From JACVRW01 sp963846505 (lineage in GTDB: Bacteria; Actinomycetota; Thermoleophilia; Solirubrobacterales; Thermoleophilaceae), in contig CAWJWD010000006.1 of NCBI GenBank assembly GCA_963846505.1, forward strand, positions 434,001 to 498,000: DNA of 64,000 nt, written 5' to 3'. The notes beneath the pieces are model-generated. The model saw only the letters and a program-made list of their open reading frames with translations. It was not told the DNA's origin and did not search any database. Of this stretch, positions 1-9,024 are shown in pieces; position 1 is the stretch's first letter, and every line of letters begins with the position of its first letter. Both the position numbers and the translations under genes were made by a program.

Positions 1-2
1 GC

Positions 3-512
3 AAGATCTCCTTCCCGCGCCTGGCGATCCCGATGGCGGTCACGCTCGCCGGCCTGTTCAACCTCGTCGGGACGCTCGTGGCGGTGTTCATCTTCGCCGT
101 CGGCAACGGCATCTACCCGACCTGGAGCTGGCTCGAGCTGATCGTGCTGGTGCTGCTGCTGGCGATGCTCGCGAGCGGCGTCGGGATGCTGCTGAGCGTG
201 CTCTACGTGCGCTATCGCGACGTGCAGCCGATCTGGGAGGTGCTGACGCAGATCCTCTTCTACGCCTCCCCGATCCTCTACGTCAGCTCGCTCGTCGACG
301 AGTGCTGTCAGCACCCGTACGTGGCGAATCCGATCGCGGCGATCCTGACCCAGATGCGCAACGCGGTGATCGACCCGACCGCACCGACGGTCTCGGCCGC
401 GATCGGGGGCAGCGTGCGGCTGCTGATCCCGCTTGCGATCATCGTCGGCCTGTTCGGACTCGGGCTCTGGGTCTTCAACCGCGAGGCGCCGAAGATCGCC
501 GAGCACCTGTAG
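3..512 (+). CDS. ABC-2 type polysaccharide export permease (Wzm/TagG family), 3' part only
   Basis: The gene runs in from the left edge; 169 residues are visible, reading from base 3. The translation starts KISFPRLAIP, a phrase typical of ABC-2 permeases just before the central membrane helices. It has about four hydrophobic segments, including ELIVLVLLLAMLASGVGMLL, then YVRYRDVQPIWEVLTQ and FYASPILY, which are hallmarks of the Wzm/RfbA/TagG family. The protein would move a finished polysaccharide chain across the membrane with an ATPase (Wzt) that must lie outside the window. The methyltransferase and glycosyltransferase genes downstream on the same strand suit an export operon. The family call is firm; the substrate is unknown. 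Confidence 0.9.
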   Translation, partial: KISFPRLAIPMAVTLAGLFNLVGTLVAVFIFAVGNGIYPTWSWLELIVLVLLLAMLASGVGMLLSVLYVRYRDVQPIWEVLTQILFYASPILYVSSLVDECCQHPYVANPIAAILTQMRNAVIDPTAPTVSAAIGGSVRLLIPLAIIVGLFGLGLWVFNREAPKIAEHL

Positions 513-523
513 CGTCGGCCCTC

Positions 524-1816
524 ATGGCGACCGATCCGAGCACCGAATCCCCCGAGCTCGAGCAGCTGCGCGAGCGCCTCGACGAGCTCGAGCGCGAGGC
601 GGCCGAGCGCACGGCGCGCGCCAACCTGGCGCTGGCGGAGGCCCAGGACCGCTCCTACTGGCTCGATCGCTGGCACCTCGACCTCAACGCGCTCATGCGC
701 CGGCCCGGTGCCAGCGAGCTGCGCGCGGCGCTGCGGGCTGCGCGCTCGGTCTACCGCTCGCTCTACGACGCACGCAGCCGCCTGCGCGACCACAAGAACT
801 CGGTGCCGCTGCGCGTCTCGGCCGCCAAGCAGGCGCTCGAGGAGGAGCGCTCGCTGGCCGAGGAGCCCGGCGTCGAGGCCGAGCGCTACGGGCGCACGCT
901 GTCGCCCGACCGGCTGCAGGCCGCACCGATCAGCGAGCTGCTCTACGCCCGGCTGGACGAGCGCGACGTCGCGGCCGTGGAGGAGCGGCTGAGCGCGTCC
1001 GAAGCGGCACTCTGGGAGACCGCCGGCGCACGCGATCGCACGCGCTACGCGCTCGCCTTCGCCGTCCACCACGGGCTCGAGGGTGCGCTCGAGCGCACCG
1101 GGCTGCGCGCCGCGATGCCGCCGGCCGGCGTGCACGCGATGGCGCACGGACCCCAGGCCGCGGGCGGCTCGTACTACTACGCGGACCTCGTCGCCGACGC
1201 GCTGCGCGAGAGCGGCGCCGAGCTCGCCCCCGGCCAGCGCGTGCTCGACTTCGGCTGCTCGTCCGGTCGCGTGGTGCGCGTGCTGGCGGCCGCGCTGCCG
1301 GAGCTCGAGTGGCACGGCTGCGACCCGATCCCCGACGCGATCGAGTGGGCGCGCGCCAACCTGCCGGGAATCGCCTTCGAGCGCAGTCCCGAGTACCCGC
1401 CGCTGCCGTACGAGGAGGCGAGCTTCGACGCGGTCTACGCGATCTCGATCTGGAGCCACTTCGCCGAGGGCGCGGCGCTCGACTGGCTGGCCGAGATGCG
1501 CCGCATCGTCAAGCCAGGCGGTCGGCTGGCGCTCAGCACGCACGGCGAGCAGACGGTCACCCACACCCATCGTGCTGGGCTGCGCTCGGCCGAGCAGCTC
1601 GAATCGGTGCGGGCAGCGCTGTTCGAGCGAGGCTTCTGGTATGCGGCGGAGTTCGGCGAGCAGGGCGACCACGGGGTCGCCAACCCCGACTGGGGCACGG
1701 CGTTCCTGTCGGCGGAGTGGCTGCTCGCGAAGCTGACCCCGGACTGGCGCGTGGTCCTGTTCCACCCCGGGCGGGTGGAGGACAACCAGGACCTGTACGT
1801 GCTCGAGCGCCGGTGA
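524..1816 (+). CDS. Class I SAM-dependent methyltransferase with N-terminal coiled coil
   Basis: This is a 430-residue protein whose first ~130 residues are Glu/Arg/Ala-rich and look coiled-coil forming. The methyltransferase fold follows, with the SAM-binding motif VLDFGCSSGR near residues 240-249, an acidic CDPI at the end of the second strand and a VKPGGRLALSTHG strand-7 region. The ATG at 524 lies 11 nt after the exporter stop; a longer upstream extension would only read through that gene in another frame. Its place between a polysaccharide exporter and a glycosyltransferase suggests it methylates a sugar or caps a chain. The coiled coil could act as a ruler or docking arm, as in O-antigen chain terminators, but that is inference. 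Confidence 0.85.
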   Translation: MATDPSTESPELEQLRERLDELEREAAERTARANLALAEAQDRSYWLDRWHLDLNALMRRPGASELRAALRAARSVYRSLYDARSRLRDHKNSVPLRVSAAKQALEEERSLAEEPGVEAERYGRTLSPDRLQAAPISELLYARLDERDVAAVEERLSASEAALWETAGARDRTRYALAFAVHHGLEGALERTGLRAAMPPAGVHAMAHGPQAAGGSYYYADLVADALRESGAELAPGQRVLDFGCSSGRVVRVLAAALPELEWHGCDPIPDAIEWARANLPGIAFERSPEYPPLPYEEASFDAVYAISIWSHFAEGAALDWLAEMRRIVKPGGRLALSTHGEQTVTHTHRAGLRSAEQLESVRAALFERGFWYAAEFGEQGDHGVANPDWGTAFLSAEWLLAKLTPDWRVVLFHPGRVEDNQDLYVLERR

Positions 1817-1829
1817 GGGCGCGGCGTCC

Positions 1830-3974
1830 GTGAGGTCCGCCTCGGTCGTGATCCCGGTGCTGAACGCCGGGCCGCTGCTCGACGAGGTGCTCGCCGGCGT
1901 GCGCGAGCAGGGCGAGCTCGAGCTGCTGGTGATCGACTCCGGCTCGGGCGACGGCTCGGTCGAGCGCGCACGGGCCGCGGGTGCGCGCGTGATCGAGATC
2001 CCCCAGCGGGAGTTCGGCCACGGCCGCACGCGCAACCTCGGCGCCGAGCGGACCTCCGGCGAGCTGATCTGCTTCCTGACCCAGGACGCGGTGCCGCTGC
2101 CCGGCTGGCTCGACGCCTACCGCGAGGCGTTCGAGCTCGACGGGCGCGTGGGGGCTGCCTTCGGTCCGCATCTCCCCCGGCCGGAGACGAGTCCGATGAT
2201 CGCGCGCGAGCTGACCGAGTTCTTCGCCGGCTTCGCCCCCAACGGGACGCCGAGCCTGCAGCGTGCCGGCGAGCTGACGTTCCTCTCGAACGTGAACGCC
2301 TGCTACGCCCGCGCCTGTTGGGAGCAGCTGCGCTTTCCCGACGTCGAGTACGCCGAGGACCAGGCGTTCGGGGTCCTGATGCTGGAGTCCGGCTGGGTCA
2401 AGGCCTACCAGCCCCGTGCCGCCGTGCGCCACGCGCACGACTACGGCCCGGTCGAGTTCATGCGCCGCTACTTCGACGAGTACCGCGGCCTGCGCGAGGT
2501 CAGCGGGCACGTCGAGCCGCTGGAGCTGAGCGCGGCGGCGCGCGAGGTGCGCGGGGACGCGCGCTGGCTGCGCGAGCAGGGAGTGGCGGGGCCGCGGCGC
2601 GCGCGCTGGCTGGCACGCTCGGCCGTCCACCACGGCGGGCGGCGGGTGGCGTCTGCGCTGGGCTCCCGAGCGGAGCGGCTGCCGGGCGCGGTGCAGCAGG
2701 CGCTGTCGCTGGAGGGCCGGTCCGGCCAGGGGCGCGACGACGAGCTGGCGGCGGAAGCGGCCGCTCCCGACCAGGACGCCCCGCCCAGCGGCGCGGCGAC
2801 CGAGACGGCCGTGCTGCCGAGCGGGCGCCACGTCCCGGCTCGTCCGGGCCCCGGACCCCACGAGGAGATCCTGCGCGTGCACCGCGAGGGGCCGGCACCG
2901 CTCGACGACCCGGTCCCGGGCACCGCCGAGCGCGGCACGCTCCATCTCGCGATCGTGATTCCGCCGTTCGCGCGCGGCAGCGGCGGCCACAACACGATTT
3001 TCACCCTGGTCGCCCGCCTGGAGCGGATGGGCCACACCTGTTCGATCTGGATGTACGACCCTCACCACCGCCACCACGAGTCCGCCTCGGTGCTGCGCCG
3101 GCGGGTGATCGACGAGTTCACGCCGCTGCGCGCACCGGTGCACAAGGGCTTCGGCGGCTGGGCCGGGGCCGACGTCGCGATCGCGACGGGCTGGGACACC
3201 GCCTACCAGGTCGCGTTGCTGCCCGCCTGCCGCGCACGGGCCTACCTGATCAACGACCACGAGCCGGAGTTCTTCGCCACCTCCGCCGAGTCGCTCTGGG
3301 CCGAGAACACCTATCGCCTCGGCCTCTACGGCATCTCCGCCAGCCGCTGGCTGCGCGACCTGCTGCAGCAGCGCTACGGCCAGCGGGGCAGCTGGTTCCG
3401 ACTCGGCGCGGAACCCGGCATCTACCGCCCGCGGCCGGTCGAGCGCCGGCGCGACACGGTCATCTTCTACGCCCGCGGCTTCACCCCCCGGCGCGCCGTG
3501 CCGCTGGGCGCGCTCGCGCTCGAGGAGCTGCACCGGCGCCGGCCCGGCGCCCGCTTCGTGCTCTTCGGACAGGCGGAGGAGCTCGACCTGCCGTTCGACT
3601 ACGAGCTGCTCGGCGTCGTGAGTCCCGAGACGCTCGCCTGGCACTACTCGCAGGCCACCGCGGGCCTCTGCCTGTCGCTGACCAACTACTCGCTGATCCC
3701 GCAGGAGATGCTCGCCTGTGGCCTGCCCTGCGTCGATCTCTCGGGCAGCAGCACCGAGAGCGAGATCGGTCCCCTCGGCGGCGTGGAGTTCGCTCCCGCC
3801 GACCCGGTCGCGCTCGCCGACGCGCTCGAGCGGCTGCTCGCCGACGAGGGACGCTGGCAGCAGCAGTCGCAGGCCGGGCTGGCGTTCGTCGAGACGGCGT
3901 CGTGGGACGTGGCGGCCAGCCAGGTCGAGGCGGCGCTGCGCGAAGCCCTGCGCGAGCGCGAAGCCGGCAGCTAG
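1830..3974 (+). CDS. Bifunctional glycosyltransferase: GT2 domain fused to GT4 (WsaF-like) domain
   Basis: The 714-residue protein has two glycosyltransferase halves. Residues ~5-240 are a GT2 (GT-A) domain: SVVIPVLNAG start, VIDSGSGDGS nucleotide-binding loop, TQDAVPLPGW around the metal site and a later AEDQAFG acidic motif, as in rhamnosyltransferases. Residues ~370-700 resemble the GT-B rhamnosyltransferase WsaF, with a GSGGHNTIF glycine-rich start, a NDHEPEFF segment and the C-terminal SLIPQEMLACGLPCVDL nucleotide-sugar site. A Gly/Pro/Ala-rich linker joins them. The GTG start is 13 nt after the methyltransferase stop. It probably adds two sugars in succession, plausibly including rhamnose, to the chain exported by the upstream transporter. 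Confidence 0.87.
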   Translation: MRSASVVIPVLNAGPLLDEVLAGVREQGELELLVIDSGSGDGSVERARAAGARVIEIPQREFGHGRTRNLGAERTSGELICFLTQDAVPLPGWLDAYREAFELDGRVGAAFGPHLPRPETSPMIARELTEFFAGFAPNGTPSLQRAGELTFLSNVNACYARACWEQLRFPDVEYAEDQAFGVLMLESGWVKAYQPRAAVRHAHDYGPVEFMRRYFDEYRGLREVSGHVEPLELSAAAREVRGDARWLREQGVAGPRRARWLARSAVHHGGRRVASALGSRAERLPGAVQQALSLEGRSGQGRDDELAAEAAAPDQDAPPSGAATETAVLPSGRHVPARPGPGPHEEILRVHREGPAPLDDPVPGTAERGTLHLAIVIPPFARGSGGHNTIFTLVARLERMGHTCSIWMYDPHHRHHESASVLRRRVIDEFTPLRAPVHKGFGGWAGADVAIATGWDTAYQVALLPACRARAYLINDHEPEFFATSAESLWAENTYRLGLYGISASRWLRDLLQQRYGQRGSWFRLGAEPGIYRPRPVERRRDTVIFYARGFTPRRAVPLGALALEELHRRRPGARFVLFGQAEELDLPFDYELLGVVSPETLAWHYSQATAGLCLSLTNYSLIPQEMLACGLPCVDLSGSSTESEIGPLGGVEFAPADPVALADALERLLADEGRWQQQSQAGLAFVETASWDVAASQVEAALREALREREAGS

Positions 3975-3983
3975 CCGCCGGCT
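3962..3983. terminator. Hairpin between convergent genes
   Basis: AGCCGG (3962-3967) and CCGGCT (3978-3983) form a perfect 6-bp stem around the stop codons of two convergent genes (stops at 3974 and 3982). There is no T-run on either side, so any terminator role, possibly in both directions, is only suggested by position. Confidence 0.3.
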
Positions 3984-6390
3984 ATCCGCGCGGGTCGACG
4001 GCCTCGACCCAGACCAGTCGCGGGCCGCAGAGCTCGCGCCAGCGCCGCGACGGCGCCTGCACGAGCGCCGGAGCGCGTTCGGCCGGCACCAGCGCGAGCG
4101 GGCCCAGCCGGCGCGGACCGTCGCCGTTGCCGGGCCTGAGGCTGCCGCCGCCGCGCAGCAACTCGACCCTGTGCCTGCCCGCCGCGAGACGCACGCGGCC
4201 GAGGTCGTTCCAGCCGCTTGGCTGAGCCAGCTCCTCGCCGATCTCGGCAACTGCGCGGCCGTCGATCACGACCCTCACGGGACGACCGATCGAGCCGGCG
4301 AGCCAGAGCTCGTAGTCGCCTGCGCGCGTGAGCGGAACCGAGCCCTGGACGGCACCGGGACCGACGGTCTGCACGAGCGGCGGATCGCCCCCGAGCGCCG
4401 CCCAGCCCGGTGGCAGCGGGCGCGAGGCGGTGTCGAGCCGCCCACCAGGCGGGGCGTAGGCGGCGACCAGCTGCTCCCCGGGACCAGCCTGGCGTGCGAG
4501 CCGGCGCACGGCGCGGCAGCTGGGTGCGGCCTCGGCCGTCTGCGCGGTCACCGCCGGCGCGTCGGTGCGCCGCCAGATCTCGTACCAGTGCCCGCTCCAC
4601 TCGCGACGCCAGTTGGCCGGCGGGCGGTCGCCGTCGGGGTTGCGACGTGTGACGGCCAGGTCGAAGCGCTCGACGTCGGGCAACGCCAGCGACGCCATCT
4701 TCGTGTTGGTCGCGAACGCTGGCCGACCGCCGGTCGCCAACTGCGGCGAGAGGCCCTCGACGGTGAAGCCCTCGGCAGCGCCCACCGGCTGCGAGTCGCG
4801 CAGGAAGTGCTTGCCGAACTCCTCGAACTCCGTGTACAGCAGCGGGCCGCGACCCGCGGTGCGCTTGCCGACGTCGGCAAGCTCCTCGAGCCGGTCCTGC
4901 GGCGCCAGGCTGACGTCGTGGTAGGCCATGGCGTTCGACACCAGCACGCCGGCCGCAAGCACCAGCGCCACCAGTCCGGCCTCCACGCGCGCGCCCATCG
5001 ACTCCAGGGCCACCGGCCCGAGTGCCGCCGCCAACAGCACGGCCGGCGATGCGATCGCCAGCGCCTTGCCGTCGGCCCAGGGCGAGCCTGTGCGTGTGAC
5101 GTACCAGAGCGCGAGCAGCGAGCTGACGACGAACAGCAGCGGGCCGAGCGCACGCCGTCGCACGAGCCAGGCGACGCCGAAGATCGCCGCCACCAGCGCC
5201 AGCCCGACGAGTGCATAGGTCAACTCGAGCGAGTCGAGGCCGGTGCCGGATCGCGGCGTGAGGCGGAAGTCCCCGTTGAGCCAGACGCCCGCCACCTCCT
5301 GCACCGGCAACGGGGTGAGCAGGTTGCCGAACTCCTCCTGCGCGGTGACGACTGCCCTAGTCACGTCGAGGTAGCTGCCGAGATCGACCAGCGTCGGAAT
5401 CGACAGCAGCGCCAAGGCGGCGGCGAAGCCGAGCGCCAGGCCGGCGATCCGAACCGGCTCGCGTGGCCTGCGCGAGACGACGACCGCGAGCGCGACCAGC
5501 AGGATCGGCCCCAGCCACGGCGCGACGGCCACGCCGATCGCGGCGATCCCGGCGGCGCTCGCGATCGCCAGCGGCAGCAGTTGGCGCGGGCCGTAGCGGA
5601 ACGTCCCCCCCGCGGCGCCCGGCAGGGCCGCGAGCGCGGCGACCAGCGCGGCCAGCAGCGGCACCAGCCAGAGCGTGGCCAGCTCCTTGACGCTGCCCTG
5701 CAGCGCGTAGGCGTAGACGAGCGCCGGCTGGGCGGCGATCGTCGCGACGGCCGCGCGCCGCCAGGCCGATCGCACCAGGTCGCGCACGAGCGCGACGAGC
5801 GTGAGCGTCAGCATCGCGGCGAGCAGGGCCAGGAACGGCTGGAACGCCCAGGCGACGTCGACGAACGCCAGCGGACGCACCGCGCCGAGCGCGGCGTGCG
5901 CGCCGAGCGGGTAGCCCGTCGAGAGGTAGGTCTCGACTGCCTCCTGGTAGGACGACGGCGGCAGCCCCTCGACGTTCGTCCCGTGCGTCGCGATGCGGTC
6001 GACCAGGGCGAAGTGGACGCTGTGGTCGCCGAGGATCGTGTAGCCGGCGAAGGTGGCGCTGCCGCTGAGCACCACGGGAGCCGCGAACGCTGCGAAGACG
6101 ACCAGTGCCGCCCCGACCGCCCACGGGTCGACGTCGGCCGGTCGCAGCCGCTCGCGGCCGAGGACGAACCCCGCGACCGCGAGCACGACCACGAGCGGGG
6201 TCGCCAACTCGGCCGTGAAGTCCCACGTCATCAGGGCGCGTGCCGCGACGACGATCGTCGCGAGCCCGACCGGCACCAGCAGCGCTCCCGCCAGGCGCGT
6301 CCCGCTCAGGCGCTCGACCAACAGGCCGCAACCGAGCGACAGTGCCGCGAGCAGCACCGGAAACAGCAGCCAGGCCTTCAGGAAGAGCAC
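3982..6390 (-). CDS. Large multispanning membrane protein, GT-C glycosyltransferase-like
   Basis: This 802-residue protein begins at a GTG and has about a dozen hydrophobic segments across residues 1-510. An acidic extracytoplasmic motif, ILGDHSVHF, lies near residue 130, where GT-C enzymes carry their catalytic Asp. A soluble C-terminal region (~520-802) ends in a beta-rich segment that may bind carbohydrate. It lies 12 nt downstream of a polyprenyl-phosphate-sugar synthase (6403-7584). GT-C enzymes use lipid-phosphate sugars as donors, so the pair makes functional sense: the upstream gene makes the donor and this protein transfers it outside the membrane. I do not recognise a named family; the GT-C assignment rests on topology, the acidic loop and the neighbour. 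Confidence 0.7.
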   Translation of the reverse strand: MLFLKAWLLFPVLLAALSLGCGLLVERLSGTRLAGALLVPVGLATIVVAARALMTWDFTAELATPLVVVLAVAGFVLGRERLRPADVDPWAVGAALVVFAAFAAPVVLSGSATFAGYTILGDHSVHFALVDRIATHGTNVEGLPPSSYQEAVETYLSTGYPLGAHAALGAVRPLAFVDVAWAFQPFLALLAAMLTLTLVALVRDLVRSAWRRAAVATIAAQPALVYAYALQGSVKELATLWLVPLLAALVAALAALPGAAGGTFRYGPRQLLPLAIASAAGIAAIGVAVAPWLGPILLVALAVVVSRRPREPVRIAGLALGFAAALALLSIPTLVDLGSYLDVTRAVVTAQEEFGNLLTPLPVQEVAGVWLNGDFRLTPRSGTGLDSLELTYALVGLALVAAIFGVAWLVRRRALGPLLFVVSSLLALWYVTRTGSPWADGKALAIASPAVLLAAALGPVALESMGARVEAGLVALVLAAGVLVSNAMAYHDVSLAPQDRLEELADVGKRTAGRGPLLYTEFEEFGKHFLRDSQPVGAAEGFTVEGLSPQLATGGRPAFATNTKMASLALPDVERFDLAVTRRNPDGDRPPANWRREWSGHWYEIWRRTDAPAVTAQTAEAAPSCRAVRRLARQAGPGEQLVAAYAPPGGRLDTASRPLPPGWAALGGDPPLVQTVGPGAVQGSVPLTRAGDYELWLAGSIGRPVRVVIDGRAVAEIGEELAQPSGWNDLGRVRLAAGRHRVELLRGGGSLRPGNGDGPRRLGPLALVPAERAPALVQAPSRRWRELCGPRLVWVEAVDPRG

Positions 6391-6402
6391 GTGGCGTCGC
6401 CG

Positions 6403-7584
6403 CTACCGACGGCGACGGAGGCCCAGGATGCTGAGCAGGAAGGATGAGAAGAAGATCTGGATGCCGACGATGATCAGCGTCGCGGCGAGGATGGCCAGTC
6501 GTTCCTCGGAGAGCTCGCCGAAGCCGCGATCGATCCAGATGCCGGCGATGGCCGCCGCGACGGCGAGGCCTGAGAACAGCACCGCCCCACCGAACACGAG
6601 CCCGTGCTCGAGCCGGAAGCGGGCGCGCATGCGGTCGAACCACGGGTCCTGCTCGCCCATGAAGTAGGTCGCATACGTGTGCGCGCAGAGCCCGAGCCCG
6701 AGCACCTGCGTGCCGACGATCATCAGCAACGCGCCGGCGACCATCGAGTGCAGGTCCCACGCTCGCCCGAAGACGTCGAGCTGCAGCAGCACGGTGAGCG
6801 AGACGAGCACGCCCAGGAACGCCATCACGGCGCCGGGGACGATGAACAGCCACGTCGGGCTGTGGACCAGCAGGAAGCGCAGGTGGCGCCAGCCGTCGCG
6901 GAAGCTCGACAGCTTCGACTCGCCCTCCCGCGGGTGGTAGTGGATGCCGATCTCCTCGATCGCCAGCCGCTCCTTGCCGGCGCGGATCACCATCTCGGAG
7001 GCGAACTCCATGCCGGTCGTGCGCAGGTCCAGCCGTGGCAGCGCCTCGCGCCGGACCGCGCGCATGCCGCAGTGGGCGTCGCGCACGCCGGTGCGGAAGA
7101 AGAGGTTGAGCAGGCCCGTCAGGACCGGGTTGCCGATGTAGCGGTGCAGCCACGGCATCGCACCGGGCTGGATGCCCTGCATGCGGTTGCCCATCACCAG
7201 CTCCGCCCCGTCGTCGAGCCGCTCGACGAAGCGCGGGATGTCCGCGAAGTCGTACGTCAGGTCGGCGTCGGCCATGACGATGTACTCGCCCTGGGCGGCG
7301 GCGAAGCCGGCCAGGTAGGCGCTGCCGTAGCCGCGACGGGGTTCGTGCACGACGAGGGCGCCGGCGGCCTTGGCCAGCTCGGGGCTGCCGTCCTCCGAGC
7401 CGTTGTCGGCGACGATCACCTCGCCCTCCCAGTCCTGCTCCTCGAACGCGGCCAGCGCCTTCTGCACGCAGCGCTGGATCGACGCCTGCTCGTTCAGGCA
7501 GGGGATCACGACCGAGACCTTGATCGGCGCGGAGCCTTGGCGCTCGGTGCGCGCGAAGCGAGATTTGTGCTCGACGGTGCTCAC
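6403..7584 (-). CDS. GT2 polyprenyl-phosphate sugar synthase (dolichol-P-glucose synthase-like)
   Basis: The 393-residue enzyme has an N-terminal GT2 domain with VSVVIPCLNE, a VADNGSEDGS nucleotide-binding loop, the DADLTYDF metal-binding motif and HCGMRAVRREA, followed by four hydrophobic helices from about residue 240. This is the dolichyl-/polyprenyl-phosphate glucose or mannose synthase architecture. The reading frame is open to 7719, but that would overlap the divergent gene starting at 7701. The GTG at 7584 has a good ribosome site (GGGAGG, 10 nt upstream), so it is preferred. It probably supplies a lipid-linked sugar to the GT-C-like protein encoded 12 nt downstream. Confidence 0.87.
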   Translation of the reverse strand: MSTVEHKSRFARTERQGSAPIKVSVVIPCLNEQASIQRCVQKALAAFEEQDWEGEVIVADNGSEDGSPELAKAAGALVVHEPRRGYGSAYLAGFAAAQGEYIVMADADLTYDFADIPRFVERLDDGAELVMGNRMQGIQPGAMPWLHRYIGNPVLTGLLNLFFRTGVRDAHCGMRAVRREALPRLDLRTTGMEFASEMVIRAGKERLAIEEIGIHYHPREGESKLSSFRDGWRHLRFLLVHSPTWLFIVPGAVMAFLGVLVSLTVLLQLDVFGRAWDLHSMVAGALLMIVGTQVLGLGLCAHTYATYFMGEQDPWFDRMRARFRLEHGLVFGGAVLFSGLAVAAAIAGIWIDRGFGELSEERLAILAATLIIVGIQIFFSSFLLSILGLRRRR

Positions 7585-7700
7585 AAGCAGGAAGCCTCCC
7601 GGGAGGGCCGGATGCCACCGTATGGAACGCGCGACCCGTACCAAAGTCGCGCGCAAGGGCGCGATCCTATCGAACGGTCTGACAGCCTTTCGGCTCCCTG

Positions 7701-8864
7701 ATGCGCATCTGCCTCGCATATGACTGTCTCTTCCCCCACACGGTGGGGGGCGCCGAGCGCTGGTATCGCAACCTCGCGCTCGCGCTCGTGGACGCCGGTC
7801 ACGAGGTCACCTACCTCACCCGACGCCAGTGGGCCGAGGGCGAGACGCCCGATCTGCCCGGCGTGCGCGTGGTCGCGGTGTCGCGCTTCGACGCTCTCTA
7901 CGACGACGAGGGTCGTCGCCTGATCGGCCCGCCGCTGCGCTTCGGCGCGGGGGTGCTGCGCCACCTGCTCGCCAACCGCGACCGCTACGACGCACTGCAC
8001 CTGTGCTCGTTTCCCTACTTCTCCCTGCTCGCCGCGCGCCTCGGGCTGGCGGGCAGCGGGACGCCGATCGGGGTCGATTGGTTCGAGGTCTGGTCGCGCG
8101 GCTACTGGCGCGACTACCTCGGGCCGGTGGGCGGCCGCGTCGGCGAGCTCGTGCAGCGGCTCTGCGCCCGGCTGACGCCGCAGGCCTACGTCTTCTCGCG
8201 GCTGCACGCGCGCCGGCTGACGCAACTCGGCCTGCGCGGCGAGCCCGTCGCGCTCGCCGGCCTCTACGCCGGTCCGACCGAGCTCCAACGGCAGCAGCGG
8301 CGCGAGCGCCCCCCGCTGGCGGTCTTCGCCGGACGCCACATCCCGGAGAAGCAGCCGCAGCTCGTGCCGGGCGCGGTGGCTGCGGCACGCACACGCGTCC
8401 CGGGCCTGCGTGGCCTCGTCGTCGGCGACGGCCCGCTGCGCCCGACCGTGCTGGAGGCCGTCGCGGCCGCCGGGGCCGGCGACTTCGTCCAGGTACCCGG
8501 CTTCGTCGCCTCCGAGACCGTGCGCGAGGCCCTCGCCGACGCGACCTGCCACGTGCTGCCCTCCAGCCGCGAGGGCTACGGGCTGGTGGTCATCGAGGCC
8601 GCCGCCTACGGCACGCCGACCGTCGTGGTGGCCGGGGACGACAACGCCGCCGTCGAGCTGATCGAGCCGGGCGTCAACGGCTTCGTCGCGAGTGGAGCGG
8701 ATCAGCTCGCGGACGCGATCGTGGCGGTCCACGAGGGGGGCGAGCAGCTGCGCGCGAGCACCGCCCGCTGGTTCGCCGAGCGCGCGCCGCAGCTGAGCGT
8801 GCAGGCGTCGATGCGGACCATCCTGAGCCAGTTGGAGGCCACGGCTGAGCGGCGGTCGGCGTAG
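7701..8864 (+). CDS. GT4 family glycosyltransferase
   Basis: This 387-residue GT-B enzyme starts MRICLAYDCLFPHTVGGAER, the glycine-rich acceptor-side loop of GT4. It continues with FAGRHIPEKQPQ at the interdomain linker, VPGFV, and the donor-site signature SSREGYGLVVIEAAAYGTP near residues 290-310, which contains the E-x7-E arrangement. It should transfer a sugar from a nucleotide donor to the growing lipid-linked oligosaccharide at the inner membrane face. It is transcribed away from the GT2/GT-C pair and stands alone, facing a minus-strand GT4 gene across an AT-rich gap. Donor and linkage cannot be read from the sequence. Confidence 0.88.
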   Translation: MRICLAYDCLFPHTVGGAERWYRNLALALVDAGHEVTYLTRRQWAEGETPDLPGVRVVAVSRFDALYDDEGRRLIGPPLRFGAGVLRHLLANRDRYDALHLCSFPYFSLLAARLGLAGSGTPIGVDWFEVWSRGYWRDYLGPVGGRVGELVQRLCARLTPQAYVFSRLHARRLTQLGLRGEPVALAGLYAGPTELQRQQRRERPPLAVFAGRHIPEKQPQLVPGAVAAARTRVPGLRGLVVGDGPLRPTVLEAVAAAGAGDFVQVPGFVASETVREALADATCHVLPSSREGYGLVVIEAAAYGTPTVVVAGDDNAAVELIEPGVNGFVASGADQLADAIVAVHEGGEQLRASTARWFAERAPQLSVQASMRTILSQLEATAERRSA

Positions 8865-9024
8865 CGCCCGCCCGCGCGGAGGCGCAGGAGTGCCGCTTCC
8901 ACCCTCGACAAGGCCAGCTGTCGGGTGCTGGGAGACGATTTCGAAATAATACGCTTTTAATTGAGAATTAGCGAGCGATTAATGATCTGGTTCTGTTTAG
9001 GCTGGTCTGAGCGATATGTGTCCG
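8865..9024. other. AT-rich gap between convergent glycosyltransferase genes
   Basis: The 160 bp between two convergent stops turns abruptly AT-rich from about 8938 to 9000, against a very GC-rich background. It contains a small dyad (TAATT-GAG-AATTA, about 8955-8970). No open frame or RNA gene is visible. It may work as a terminator region for both genes, or it may be a scar of a past insertion. Confidence 0.4.

Noticed and set aside
1557..4250. Very long open frames on the opposite strand of real genes, for example 897 residues on the minus strand here and 909 residues on the plus strand over 3718-6447
   Set aside because: High GC leaves stop codons rare. Translations are Arg/Ala/Pro-rich with no recognisable motifs and fully overlap well-supported genes.
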